Position numbers and translations under genes: made by a program. A model generated the notes under the pieces. The model searched no databases. It was not told the DNA's origin and was given only the letters and a program-made list of their open reading frames with translations. A stretch of DNA of 64,000 bases from contig MFQZ01000009.1 of the NCBI GenBank assembly GCA_001784435.1, positions 1 to 64,000 of the forward strand, in the 5' to 3' direction. Origin of the DNA: Candidatus Magasanikbacteria bacterium RIFOXYC2_FULL_42_28 (GTDB taxonomy: Bacteria; Patescibacteria; ABY1; Magasanikbacterales; GWA2-37-8). Each line of letters opens with the position of its first letter. The stretch's first letter is position 1. Shown here one piece after another: positions 23,558 through 32,446 of the stretch.

Positions 23558-26449
23558 ATGCCCATCCCACAGTTACGTCCCCGCAAAACTAGAACTTACG
23601 GTATTCTGGGTGATTCTCCTCGCCGTAATTTTTCGTTTTTAAAAAAATTCCGTTTCCCGCGCTTTTGGCAACGACGCGAAGGTAGTCGCGGTTGGTTAAA
23701 AAAATTAATTAAGCCGGCCATCGCTCTTTTGGCACTTGGTATTATTAGTATTACGGCTATGGTCGCTTGGGTGAGCAGAGATTTACCAGATCCAAATAAT
23801 TTATCCGGCCGACAAATCGCGCAAAGCACCAAAATTTACGACCGCACGGGCGAACATTTGCTTTACGAAATTTATCAAAACCAAAAACGCACTACCGTGG
23901 AATTAAATCAAATTTCTCCCTGGGTGGCGAAGGCAACCGTGGCGGTGGAGGACCGATTATTTTACGAACATAGTGGCGTGCGCATAGTCAGCATCATTCG
24001 CGCTGGCATAAACAATTTGCTCGGACGCAGCGCCGGTTCGGGCGGAGCGTCAACTTTGACACAACAATTTATTAAAAACGCCGTGGTCGGCGATGAACAT
24101 AGTATTTTCCGAAAAATTAAAGAGGCGATTTTGGCATTGCGACTGGAACGCAAATACAGCAAAGACGAAATCATGAAAATGTATTTGAACGAGGTACCCT
24201 ATGGTTCCACTAATTACGGTGTGGAATCAGCGAGTCAAAGTTATTTTAAAAAACCCGCTTCCGAATTAACCTTACCCGAAGCCGCGACGCTCGCCGCGAT
24301 TGTAAAAGCGCCCACTCGTTATTTAAACAATCCGGAATCATTACGCGACCGACGTGATTTGGTTTTGCGTTTAATGTTTGATCAGGGAATGATTACGGAG
24401 AACGAAAAAACCGAGGCGCAAGATTCCGCTCTACGCCTATATCGCAATATCGGCATTATGGAAGCGCCCCATTTTGTCTTATATGTTAAGCAATTGTTAG
24501 CCGAACAATTTGGTGAAAGTTTGGTTGATACCGGCGGACTAAAAATTATCACCACGCTCGATTATGACAAGCAAATCTCCGCGCAAAATATTATAAAAGA
24601 ACAGGGCGACAAATTCGCCAAGGACTCCAACGCCAACAACGCGGCGCTCGTGTCAATTGATCCTAAAACCGGTGAAATTTTGGCAATGGTGGGATCACGC
24701 GATTTTGCCAATGAAGAAATTGACGGCCAATTTAACGTGGCGATTTTAGGGCGACGTCAACCTGGGTCGTCATTTAAACCGTTTGTGTATTTGGCGGCAT
24801 TTGAAAAAGGATACACGCCCGAAACCGTGCTCTATGACACCATCACCAATTTTGAACAGCGCGCCAATGGCGACGATTATATTCCTAAAAATTACGATGG
24901 CAAAGAACACGGACTGTTAACGATGCGCACGGCTTTGCAAGGATCGCTTAATATTCCGGCGGTCAAAACCTTGTATTTGGTGGGGCAGGAAAAAGTGATT
25001 GATATTGCCAAACGTTTTGGCTATACCACTTTGACTGCCGACAAAGTAAAAAATGCCGGCTTGAGTTTGGTATTGGGTGGGGCGGAATTAAATTTGTTGG
25101 AACACACCGCGGCCTTTGCCACGCTCGCCAATAACGGCGTCTATCATAAACCGACCAGCATTTTGAAAGTTACTAACCCCCAAGAAGAAACTTTATTTGA
25201 GAAAAAAGAAAACGTGGGCGTCGAGGCGACAACGCCGGAATTGGCCGCGCTCGTCAGTAATGTTTTAAGTGACAATAACGCGCGCGCATATATTTTTGGC
25301 TTAAACAATAATTTAGTGTTACCGGACCGACCGGTCGCGACCAAAACCGGCACGACCAATGACAACAAAGACGCTTGGACAATGGGGTATACGCCCGCGC
25401 TTGCTACGGGTGTGTGGGTGGGCAACACTATCCCCACGCCAATGAAAGCCGGGGGCAACACTTTGGCCGGAACAATCTGGAATAAATTCATGCGCACAAG
25501 CACAACAAATATGCCGGTAGAAAATTTCCCCGAAGCGCCAACCAGCACCGCGACCAAACCGATTTTGCGGGGCGCGTCCGGTGGTATTATTTTGAAAATA
25601 AATTCCGTGAATGGTAAAATCGCGGTATCTACCACGCCCGAACATTTAATCGTGGAGAAAAAATATTTGCTACCGCACGATATTTTACATTATGTGATAA
25701 AAGACGACCCTGCCGGACCGATACCAATGAGCCCGGCCGATGATCCGCAATACAGCCGGTGGGAAGATGGCTTGCGCGCTTGGATTGAAAAATCCGTGGC
25801 CGCGGGCGAGCAATTAACTTTGGAAGAACCGCCGAGCGAATTAGACAATAATCAATCACCGGAATTAGCGCCCATTGTCAAAATTATCACCCCTATCAAT
25901 GGCCAAATTATTACCAACCGCGAATTGTACTTGGAGGCAACCGCTTCGGCTCCGCGCGGGATCAGTCGTGTTACTTTTCTGATTGATGGCGCGCCGGCCG
26001 GAACGGTTAATGCTCCACCGTTTGTGGTAAATTATCAAGCCAAAATTTTAGAAAATGGCCAACATGTTTTGCGCGCTTATGCCGAAGATGATATGGGGAA
26101 CAGCGCGGTAGCCGAACAACTATTTGTATTGGACGCGCCCCAGGGGCCACCGGAATTTGTTTGGGCTGAAAATGATAATTTAAAATTAGAAGCGACTGAT
26201 TTCCCGCGCGCGCTAAAAATAAAAGTATACCGCTGGAACGAAGTTAAGGACTTGCGTATATTTTTATACAGCGCCGGCCCCACCAAATATATTTACAATT
26301 TCAAACCAAACGAAGACAAAGCCGAAAACGGCCAATTAAACTTTGAATGGAACACCTATCCGGGCGCGGGCAACTACCAAATTAAGGGGGTGCTGACCGG
26401 TAGTGATGGGCAGACAACGGAGCAAACGCTCGCGGTGACGGTGGAATAA
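23558..26449 (+). CDS. Class A penicillin-binding protein (PBP1A type)
   Basis: Bifunctional peptidoglycan polymerase and crosslinker, 963 residues. A basic cytoplasmic tail (1-50) and one membrane helix (about 51-72) precede the GT51 glycosyltransferase domain, with the catalytic Glu in VAVEDRLFYEHSGV and GGASTLTQQFIKN. The transpeptidase domain has PGSSFKPF (SxxK), GSLNIPA (SxN) and TKTGTTND (KTG). After about residue 760 come one or two Ig-like beta domains starting PIVKIITPINGQI, probably wall-binding. All catalytic residues are intact, so this cell makes its own peptidoglycan. Confidence 0.96.
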   Translation: MPIPQLRPRKTRTYGILGDSPRRNFSFLKKFRFPRFWQRREGSRGWLKKLIKPAIALLALGIISITAMVAWVSRDLPDPNNLSGRQIAQSTKIYDRTGEHLLYEIYQNQKRTTVELNQISPWVAKATVAVEDRLFYEHSGVRIVSIIRAGINNLLGRSAGSGGASTLTQQFIKNAVVGDEHSIFRKIKEAILALRLERKYSKDEIMKMYLNEVPYGSTNYGVESASQSYFKKPASELTLPEAATLAAIVKAPTRYLNNPESLRDRRDLVLRLMFDQGMITENEKTEAQDSALRLYRNIGIMEAPHFVLYVKQLLAEQFGESLVDTGGLKIITTLDYDKQISAQNIIKEQGDKFAKDSNANNAALVSIDPKTGEILAMVGSRDFANEEIDGQFNVAILGRRQPGSSFKPFVYLAAFEKGYTPETVLYDTITNFEQRANGDDYIPKNYDGKEHGLLTMRTALQGSLNIPAVKTLYLVGQEKVIDIAKRFGYTTLTADKVKNAGLSLVLGGAELNLLEHTAAFATLANNGVYHKPTSILKVTNPQEETLFEKKENVGVEATTPELAALVSNVLSDNNARAYIFGLNNNLVLPDRPVATKTGTTNDNKDAWTMGYTPALATGVWVGNTIPTPMKAGGNTLAGTIWNKFMRTSTTNMPVENFPEAPTSTATKPILRGASGGIILKINSVNGKIAVSTTPEHLIVEKKYLLPHDILHYVIKDDPAGPIPMSPADDPQYSRWEDGLRAWIEKSVAAGEQLTLEEPPSELDNNQSPELAPIVKIITPINGQIITNRELYLEATASAPRGISRVTFLIDGAPAGTVNAPPFVVNYQAKILENGQHVLRAYAEDDMGNSAVAEQLFVLDAPQGPPEFVWAENDNLKLEATDFPRALKIKVYRWNEVKDLRIFLYSAGPTKYIYNFKPNEDKAENGQLNFEWNTYPGAGNYQIKGVLTGSDGQTTEQTLAVTVE

Positions 26450-26550
26450 TTTTAAAATAAAAATTTTGCAATATTTCTATAACCAAAATGGACTTCTAAA
26501 AAAAATTAAGGTATAATATCACCAACAATTTATTAATTAATTTATCATCT

Positions 26551-26970
26551 ATGATAAATCTGCAAACGGTGGAAAACAAACTCCACCACCCACACGTCGG
26601 CCTGCTCCTCACTCGCGTTGCGCTCGCACTCGTATTTATTCACGCCGGCTGGTTAAAAGTGACCGACATGGATATGGTGCTAACCGGATTCGCCTCCATG
26701 GGCTTTCCGGCATTTTTGGCTTACTTTGTGTCCTATGCCGAGTTAATCGGCGGTGTTGCCCTGCTACTGGGCTTGGGGGTGCGCTACGTTGGTATCGTGC
26801 TCGCAGTTATTATGCTTGTGGCCACGAAAGTTCTGTTTGGTAATGGCTTTGGTTTGATGGGGGGCGGTTACGAATACACCCTCATATTAATGTTATTATT
26901 GATAGCGGTGGTTACGACCGGTCCGGGAAAATATTCAGTAGAACAAATGATGAAAAAATCGGCGGTTTAA
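26551..26970 (+). CDS. DoxX-family membrane protein
   Basis: 139 residues with four membrane helices. GLLLTRVALALVFIHAGWLKV, the GFPAFLAYFVSYAELIGG segment and LGLGVRYVG are typical of DoxX/DoxD-like proteins. Family members act with redox enzymes, but no partner lies next to it. A TATAAT lies near 26515 and a strong terminator follows. Confidence 0.88.
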   Translation: MINLQTVENKLHHPHVGLLLTRVALALVFIHAGWLKVTDMDMVLTGFASMGFPAFLAYFVSYAELIGGVALLLGLGVRYVGIVLAVIMLVATKVLFGNGFGLMGGGYEYTLILMLLLIAVVTTGPGKYSVEQMMKKSAV

Positions 26971-26985
26971 AATTTTTTTATAACT

Positions 26986-27017
26986 AAAAATATCCCGACT
27001 TAGTCGGGATATTTTTT
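26986..27017 (+). terminator. Terminator between doxX and dnaN (convergent)
   Basis: ATATCCCGACT-TA-GTCGGGATAT with A- and T-runs on either side; it can serve both genes. Confidence 0.85.
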
Positions 27018-27035
27018 TGTAGTAAAAAACTCAAA

Positions 27036-28151
27036 CTACTGCCGTATCGGCATCACAATATACAAATAACTCTCATCTTTCTCCGGCGCGAGTACGCACG
27101 GGCTGTCGGCGTTAATCATCTTCATGTACACCCGCTCACCGCGGATGCCATTGAGGCCATCCAACAAATAGCGATGGTTTAAGTTGATATTATTTTCTTC
27201 ACCCACAATATCCGCGCTAATTTGGGAACTATATTCGCCGGTTTGGGTGGACGATGACGCGAGCGCGACGCTCTCGCCGGCGAATTTAAATACTACCGCA
27301 TTAACACCGGTCGTAGAAAACAAACTGGCGGCTTTTATTTCTTTGGTTAACTGCGCCAAAGACATACCAGCAGTAGTTTTAAAATCCTTGGGAATAATTT
27401 GAGTGTAATCCGGATATTTTCCGTCCACTAAACGCGACACTAATTGCGCGCCATCGTAATGAATCACTAATTGATTTTCATTAATTAAAATCCGCACGTT
27501 TTTTTCCGCTTCTGAGCTGGCCGCGGATAATAGATGATGGATTTCTTGCGCCGTGCGTCCAGGCACAATTGCTGAAAATGATTCTTCGCCTTGGGTTAAT
27601 TTAATTTTTTTCTCGGCCAAGCGATAACTGTCGGTGGAGGCCATGACAAGCCCTTTAAAACCTTCGGGGTTAAATGAGAAAAACACCCCGGATAATTCCG
27701 GACGAATATCGTTGCGCGCGAGCGCGGGGGTAACTTGCGCCAAACCATTTTTAAAATCTTCGGCTGACACGGTAAAACCATGGCCGTCTTTACTTTGAGG
27801 AACAACCGGGAAATCATCGGCCGGCGAACCCTTAATTTTGGTAGTGGCGCGATCACAGGTTACCACCAGTTCATTATTTACCAACTCCAAATCCACTTTT
27901 TCACCCGACAAGAAATTTACAAAATCGGCCAATGTTCGTGCCGGCACGGTAAACTGACCTGGCTCATCCACCTTGGCTCGCAAATACGCCACCATTGCCA
28001 ATTCTAAATTAGTGGCGACTATTTCCACGGTTTGGGTGTCGGCTTTAATTAAAACATTTCCCAAAATCGGCAGATTAATATTTTTTCCCGCTATCCCACC
28101 CACGAGAGATAACACGAGCGCTAAATTGTCCTTGGTGCATGATAATTTCAT
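27036..28151 (-). CDS. dnaN: DNA polymerase III beta subunit (sliding clamp)
   Basis: Ring-shaped processivity clamp, 371 residues in three repeats. It opens MKLSCTKDNLALVLSLV and ends with SYLYIVMPIRQ, the conserved clamp C-terminus (PMR-type). VPARTLADFVNFL and YPDYTQIIP are family landmarks. It lies downstream of dnaA on the same strand, with an origin-like spacer between them. Confidence 0.97.
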   Translation of the reverse strand: MKLSCTKDNLALVLSLVGGIAGKNINLPILGNVLIKADTQTVEIVATNLELAMVAYLRAKVDEPGQFTVPARTLADFVNFLSGEKVDLELVNNELVVTCDRATTKIKGSPADDFPVVPQSKDGHGFTVSAEDFKNGLAQVTPALARNDIRPELSGVFFSFNPEGFKGLVMASTDSYRLAEKKIKLTQGEESFSAIVPGRTAQEIHHLLSAASSEAEKNVRILINENQLVIHYDGAQLVSRLVDGKYPDYTQIIPKDFKTTAGMSLAQLTKEIKAASLFSTTGVNAVVFKFAGESVALASSSTQTGEYSSQISADIVGEENNINLNHRYLLDGLNGIRGERVYMKMINADSPCVLAPEKDESYLYIVMPIRQ

Positions 28152-28411
28152 ATAATTTATTTATTTTTTGGTAGTGTATTGGTTTATTATATCTAATTAA
28201 TAGTAATAATAAGGGTGGGGATAGTGGGGATAATTTCGTTTTTTATTTTATCTTAGCCAATTTAGGAGTGGATAATTTTTTTTATTTTTTAATAACTATG
28301 ATGTGAGTTTGGGGATAACTATTTGGGTTTGTTTATTTTAAAAATTTGGTGGGGATAGAGGTGTGAGGGTGGGGATAAACTATACGAGTTATCAACAAAG
28401 TTATACACAAT
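28152..28411. other. Probable replication origin region, dnaA-dnaN spacer
   Basis: AT-rich 260 bp with DnaA-box-like 9-mers: TGGGGATAA at 28225, 28310 and 28370 (reverse of TTATCCCCA), AGTGGATAA near 28267, TTATCAACA at 28389 and TTATACACA at 28401. A T-rich stretch at 28240-28300 could be the unwinding element. Position next to dnaA and dnaN supports oriC. Confidence 0.7.
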
Positions 28412-29785
28412 CTAAACATTATTAATGTATAATTTTTGCTTAATTAAGTCAATCTCTTGCTTTAATTTAATATCATTTTCTACCTCTCTTTTGATTTTTT
28501 CATAAGCATGCATAGCGGTAGTGTGGTCGCGTCCGCCCAATTCGTCACCAATGGTGGGAAACGAGGTTTTTAATTCTTCGCGCAACATAAACATGACAAT
28601 TTGGCGCGGGTTAGACAAGCGCTTTTCCCTATTTTTACTGGTAATTTCATCAAAATTCACATTATAAAACTCACAAACAGCATCAATTACTTGGCGAGGA
28701 GCCACCGCATGGCGCATGGAACCGACAGATAGGCCGGTTAAGAGTGTTTTGATTGATTCTTCGTTTGGTTCCAGGTGTTTTAGGTCGTGGTAAGCGATAA
28801 TTTTGTTAAGCGCGCCTTCTAATTCGCGGATATTGCTTTGGATGGACAGGGCGATTAATTTAATTAATTTTTCTTCTAAAGGAAAGTTTTTTTCAATGGT
28901 TTTTTTTCCTAAAATCGCTACGCGGGTTTCAAAATCAGGCGCCGCCACATCCACGATCATCCCCCACTCAAAACGTGATTTTAAACGGTCTTCCAAGGCC
29001 GGAATGGCTTTGGGTGGTCGGTCAGAAGTTAGGATTACTTGTTTGTTGGCTTGGTGCAGTTCATTAAAAGTGTGGAAAAATGATTCTTGGGTGCCGTCTT
29101 TGCCGGCGATAAACTGGATATCGTCAATTAACAGCGCGTCGGCGGTCCGATAATGATCTTGAAAATTTTTGGCCTCGCCCCCTTTCATTGACGAAATGTA
29201 ATCATTGGTGAATTTTTCCGCGCTCACATAGACAATTTGATAATGGGGATTTTTTTTGATTATTTCATTGCCGATTGCTTGGAGCAGGTGGGTTTTGCCT
29301 AAACCAACGCCACCGTAGATGAAAAGCGGGTTGTAGGCCTCGCCCGGGCGATTAGAAACAGCTTGGGCGGCCGCAAACGCGAGCTCAGTGCCACGGCCGA
29401 CCACAAAATTATCAAAACTATATTTGGGATTAAGAGTAAAGCCACCGCTAGTTGGTGTGGTTGCCGGTTTGGTTACGGTCTCGGGTGGTATTTCGGTGTT
29501 GGGGGCGGGCGCGGCGCAGGCCTCGGCAATATTTTTGATGCTATCTATTTTGTATTCTAATTTTTTAATCGGTTTTTCTGTTACTCTTTCTAATGATTTG
29601 ATAATATGATGATGATATTTTTTTTCAATCCAGGCCTGGCTGAATGTGCTCGGAACGCAAACCACTACCTGGCCTTCTTGCAGGGTGGTAATGCCGGTAT
29701 TTTTAAACCAAGTGTTAAAATTGGCCTTGGAAACCATTAATTCCAGTTCGGCGAGGACGGCTTGCCAGATTTCAAGGTTATTCAT
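28412..29785 (-). CDS. dnaA: Chromosomal replication initiator DnaA
   Basis: 457-residue AAA+ initiator. Domain I (1-80), a linker rich in Pro/Thr, the AAA+ domain with Walker A YGGVGLGKTHLLQAIG and Walker B LLIDDIQFI, and the C-terminal box-binding domain with the signature GGRDHTTAMHAYEK are all complete. It reads away from rpmH-rnpA, the classical gene order around bacterial origins. DnaA boxes flank it on both sides, so autoregulation is likely. Confidence 0.98.
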   Translation of the reverse strand: MNNLEIWQAVLAELELMVSKANFNTWFKNTGITTLQEGQVVVCVPSTFSQAWIEKKYHHHIIKSLERVTEKPIKKLEYKIDSIKNIAEACAAPAPNTEIPPETVTKPATTPTSGGFTLNPKYSFDNFVVGRGTELAFAAAQAVSNRPGEAYNPLFIYGGVGLGKTHLLQAIGNEIIKKNPHYQIVYVSAEKFTNDYISSMKGGEAKNFQDHYRTADALLIDDIQFIAGKDGTQESFFHTFNELHQANKQVILTSDRPPKAIPALEDRLKSRFEWGMIVDVAAPDFETRVAILGKKTIEKNFPLEEKLIKLIALSIQSNIRELEGALNKIIAYHDLKHLEPNEESIKTLLTGLSVGSMRHAVAPRQVIDAVCEFYNVNFDEITSKNREKRLSNPRQIVMFMLREELKTSFPTIGDELGGRDHTTAMHAYEKIKREVENDIKLKQEIDLIKQKLYINNV

Positions 29786-29940
29786 AGAAAAATCATTTAT
29801 AGTGTTCGTATTTTACCATGAAAACAAAGTTATCCACAACCACGGATAATTCCGTTTTTTGGCTTAATTGGGGATAAGTTGGGGATAAGTGTTATAATAT
29901 CAAAATATAAATATCAAAAATCAAAATTCGACCGTTGGGC
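29786..29940. other. DnaA-box cluster upstream of dnaA
   Basis: A perfect TTATCCACA at 29830-29838 and two TGGGGATAA at 29869 and 29880, plus the dnaA leader. A short A-rich repeat (ATATCAAAAATCAAAATT) follows near 29905. Confidence 0.65.
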
Positions 29941-29969
29941 TTGACAAAACCACAAAAATGTGATATAAT
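29941..29969 (+). promoter_or_regulatory. Consensus promoter of rpmH
   Basis: TTGACA (29941-29946), 17-bp spacer, TATAAT (29964-29969). Confidence 0.85.
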
Positions 29970-30000
29970 AAAGGGGTGATTATTAAAAATATTCAAAAAT

Positions 30001-30177
30001 ATGGTGAAACGTACATATCAGCCAAAGAAACGCAAACGTTCTAAATCCCATGGTTTTAGAAAACGTATGAAAACCAGCGCCGGTCGGGCGGTTTTGGCTC
30101 GTCGTCGTGCCAAAGGACGCAAAAAATTAACTGTTTCCGATGAAAAGAAAGGCAAATTGTTGCGTAAAAGCCGTTAA
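30001..30177 (+). CDS. rpmH: 50S ribosomal protein L34
   Basis: 58 residues. VKRTYQPKKRKRSKSHGFRK and MKTSAGRAVLARRRAKGRKKL are the L34 signature; the normal protein is about 45 residues, so this one has a basic 12-residue C-terminal tail (VSDEKKGKLLRKSR region). It is divergent from dnaA and followed by rnpA, as in most bacteria. Confidence 0.95.
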   Translation: MVKRTYQPKKRKRSKSHGFRKRMKTSAGRAVLARRRAKGRKKLTVSDEKKGKLLRKSR

Positions 30178-30194
30178 AATTACTAAAATTAGCG

Positions 30195-30226
30195 AAAAAT
30201 CCGGTTTTATGCCGGATTTTGTTTTT
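30195..30226 (+). terminator. Terminator after rpmH
   Basis: AAAATCCGG-TTTTAT-GCCGGATTTT then GTTTTT. Confidence 0.8.
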
Positions 30227-30257
30227 GGATGGTGTTTTGTGTGGTATAATATAATAT

Positions 30258-30662
30258 ATGTTAACCGATCAATATCGTTTAAAAAAAGTGCGGGATTTTA
30301 ATATGCTCATGGAGCGTGGACGCTGGGCAGGCGGGGCGCTTTTTACAGTTAAATGGCTTAAATTAGCGGACCCTGGCATCAGATTGCCAAAGGCAATCGG
30401 TGCAGGGCCAGAATTGAAAAAATTTATAGAGCAATTGCGTTTTGCTTTTGTGGTGGGTTTGAAGGTGAGTAAAAAGGCGGTTGAGCGCAATCGCTTGAAA
30501 CGTCAGATGCGGGAGGTTGTTAGATTGATGATTAAGGATGGGCGAGTTAAAAGCGGGTTTTATGTGATGGTGGTAGCGAAGGGCGAGGCGCTGGGGAAAG
30601 AGTATGGTAAAATTGAGAAAGAAATTGAGGGTTTATTAAAGAGGATCGGCGTGGCAAGTTAA
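30258..30662 (+). CDS. rnpA: Ribonuclease P protein component
   Basis: Protein cofactor of RNase P, which matures tRNA 5' ends. 134 residues. The opening RLKKVRDFNMLMERGRWAGG and the RNR motif (VERNRLKRQMREVVR) match the family; FAFVVGLKVSKKAV is the conserved central strand. It has about 20 more residues than usual, in the loop after LFTVKW. A TATAAT about 11 nt before the ATG suggests a separate transcript with a very short leader. Confidence 0.95.
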   Translation: MLTDQYRLKKVRDFNMLMERGRWAGGALFTVKWLKLADPGIRLPKAIGAGPELKKFIEQLRFAFVVGLKVSKKAVERNRLKRQMREVVRLMIKDGRVKSGFYVMVVAKGEALGKEYGKIEKEIEGLLKRIGVAS

Positions 30663-30663
30663 T

Positions 30664-30771
30664 AATGTCAAATTTCCAATTTCCAATGTCAAATCAAATC
30701 CAAAGCTCAAATTACGAATTTGACATTTTGATTTTGACATTGATTTGACATTGGAAATTTGGATTTTGAAA
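30664..30771. repeat. AT-rich inverted repeat (family B), copy 3
   Basis: AATGTCAAATTTCCAATTTCC...GGAAATTTGGATTTTGAAATTA, between rnpA and yidD, ending 5 bp before the yidD start. Confidence 0.85.
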
Positions 30772-30776
30772 TTAAT

Positions 30777-31034
30777 ATGCTTGTAAAGAAAATATTGCTG
30801 ATTCCGCGCGTGGTAGTTTTATTATTTATTAGATTATATCAGAAAACAATATCTCCTGATCATGGCATTTTTAAAAATTTATTTCCACATGGGTATTGCC
30901 GGTTTTATCCTACCTGTTCTGAATATGGTTATCAGGCGATAAAGAAAGGGGGGTTGGTGGTGGGTGGTTTAAAAACTATTTGGAGAATTTTGCGGTGTAA
31001 TCCGTGGAATAAAGGCGGGGTGGATTTGCCATAG
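30777..31034 (+). CDS. yidD: Membrane protein insertion efficiency factor
   Basis: About 85 residues. RLYQKTISPDHGIF, the Cys-containing CRFYPTCSEYGYQAI and LRCNPWNKGGVD are the full YidD signature. An amphipathic N-terminal helix associates with the membrane. In most bacteria yidC follows; here the next gene is a permease fusion, so yidC has been separated. The ATG at 30777 is chosen over an upstream TTG lying in the repeat. Confidence 0.95.
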   Translation: MLVKKILLIPRVVVLLFIRLYQKTISPDHGIFKNLFPHGYCRFYPTCSEYGYQAIKKGGLVVGGLKTIWRILRCNPWNKGGVDLP

Positions 31035-31090
31035 TTATAGTTGTCAAAATATCGCTTTAATGTTAAACTGAAAACAGTTTAATTTTTATT

Positions 31091-31138
31091 AAAAGCCCGC
31101 CCAGACACCCCGGGCTTGCCCGAGGTCGGGCTTATTTA
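31091..31138 (+). terminator. Possible terminator before the permease fusion
   Basis: AAGCCCG...CGGGCTT arms with an inner CCCCGGGC/GCCCGAGG fold; the U-tract is weak (TATTTAT). Confidence 0.4.
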
Positions 31139-31144
31139 TCGGGT

Positions 31145-32392
31145 ATGAAAACTAAATTTTTCTTAGGATCTTTGGCAATTGTTATCTCGGCATTATTATG
31201 GAGTTTAGATGGCACCTTTTTACGACCGGGGTTATTCTCTTTGCCGTCGCCATTGTTGGTATTTTTGGAACATACATTAGGATTTGTGGTGCTCGCGCCT
31301 TTTTTATTTATTTACCGTAGCCAACTAAAAGAAATTAATAAAAAATCATGGGCTGCGATATTTTGGGTGGCGTTATTCGGGGGGGCGCTTGGCACCACTT
31401 TTTTTACCAAGGCGTTATTTGCTACCGGGTTCGTCGATATCTCCGTGGTAATTTTATTACAAAAATTCCAACCGATTTTCGCGATAATTTTAGCGGCGAT
31501 ATTTTTGCGCGAACGGTTTCCGCGTGAGTTTTATGCTTATGCCGGCTTGGCAGTTGTGGCCGGATATTTTGTTACTTTTAAAGATCCGTTTATTGTGTCC
31601 GGTATTTGGAGCGCGCCCGCCCTGGCGGCGGTATTTTCGCTTTTGGCCGCGTTCGCGTGGGGTTCATCTACGGTGTTTGGTAAATATTCTTTGAAAAATT
31701 TAAATCACGGTCTGCTCGCGGCTTTGAGGTTTGGGTTAACGGTTTTGATTATGGTTTTCCCGGCGTTGTATTTTTATGGCACGGGAGTTTCGGCAGTGGC
31801 GGGCAAACAATGGTGGACACTCATTACGATTGTATTCAGTTCCGGCGCGGTGGCGATGTTTTTGTATTATTGGGGATTAAAAAAAGTGCCGGCATCAGTT
31901 TCAACTTTGTGTGAATTAGCGTGGCCGGTGTCGGCAATTATTTTTGATTATTTTTTGAACGACAATGTTTTATCAACCACGCAAATTTTGGGCGCGTTTG
32001 TTTTAGTACTTGCGGCCTATCGCGCGACCGCGTTAAATCAGCCGATAACTTTTACCGGTAAAGTTTTGCCCGGGCAAGGCAAAGGCGAAGAGGTGGGCGC
32101 GAAGACCGCGAATTTAGATGTCGCGCTCGCGGCTAAATTACCGCCGGGTTTGTATGATTGTGTGGTAACAACCGAAGCCAAGGCGGTTTATAGTGGGTTA
32201 CTGTATTATGGATATAATTCGTTGTCACAAAAAGATTGCTTGGAAGTTCATCTGTTAAATTTTTCCGGTGATTTGAAAGGGCAAGAAATTACCGTTACCA
32301 CCAAAAGGTTTTTGCGCCTACCGAAAAAATTTAATTCGTTGGATGGGTTGAAGGCGAAGGTGGAGGAGGATTTGAAAAAGACCAAAGAGTAA
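31145..32392 (+). CDS. EamA/DMT permease fused to a riboflavin kinase domain
   Basis: 415 residues. Residues 1 to ~297 form a ten-helix EamA (drug/metabolite transporter) permease with two repeats, including LLQKFQPIFAIILAAIFLRE. From about residue 301 the chain becomes a flavokinase-type barrel: FTGKVLPGQGKG, EEVGAKTANLD (the T-A-N that binds Mg-ATP), PPGLYDCVV, and CLEVHLLNFSGDLKGQ with the catalytic Glu, ending in LRLPKKFNSLDGLKAKVEEDL. In ordinary bacteria this domain is the C-terminal half of RibF. The fusion suggests vitamin B2 uptake coupled to phosphorylation to FMN on the cytoplasmic side, trapping it. That role is inference; both halves look intact. Confidence 0.8.
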   Translation: MKTKFFLGSLAIVISALLWSLDGTFLRPGLFSLPSPLLVFLEHTLGFVVLAPFLFIYRSQLKEINKKSWAAIFWVALFGGALGTTFFTKALFATGFVDISVVILLQKFQPIFAIILAAIFLRERFPREFYAYAGLAVVAGYFVTFKDPFIVSGIWSAPALAAVFSLLAAFAWGSSTVFGKYSLKNLNHGLLAALRFGLTVLIMVFPALYFYGTGVSAVAGKQWWTLITIVFSSGAVAMFLYYWGLKKVPASVSTLCELAWPVSAIIFDYFLNDNVLSTTQILGAFVLVLAAYRATALNQPITFTGKVLPGQGKGEEVGAKTANLDVALAAKLPPGLYDCVVTTEAKAVYSGLLYYGYNSLSQKDCLEVHLLNFSGDLKGQEITVTTKRFLRLPKKFNSLDGLKAKVEEDLKKTKE

Positions 32393-32401
32393 AAACAAAA
32401 T

Positions 32402-32438
32402 AAAAATACGCCTGAATAAAATCCGGCGTATTTTTTTA
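32402..32438. terminator. Bidirectional terminator
   Basis: AAAAATACGCC...GGCGTATTTTTTT between convergent genes. Confidence 0.85.
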
Positions 32439-32446
32439 TAGAAGTA

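Noticed and set aside
31035..31144. FMN riboswitch ahead of the permease-flavokinase gene
   Set aside because: The spacer is too short and lacks the conserved RFN blocks.
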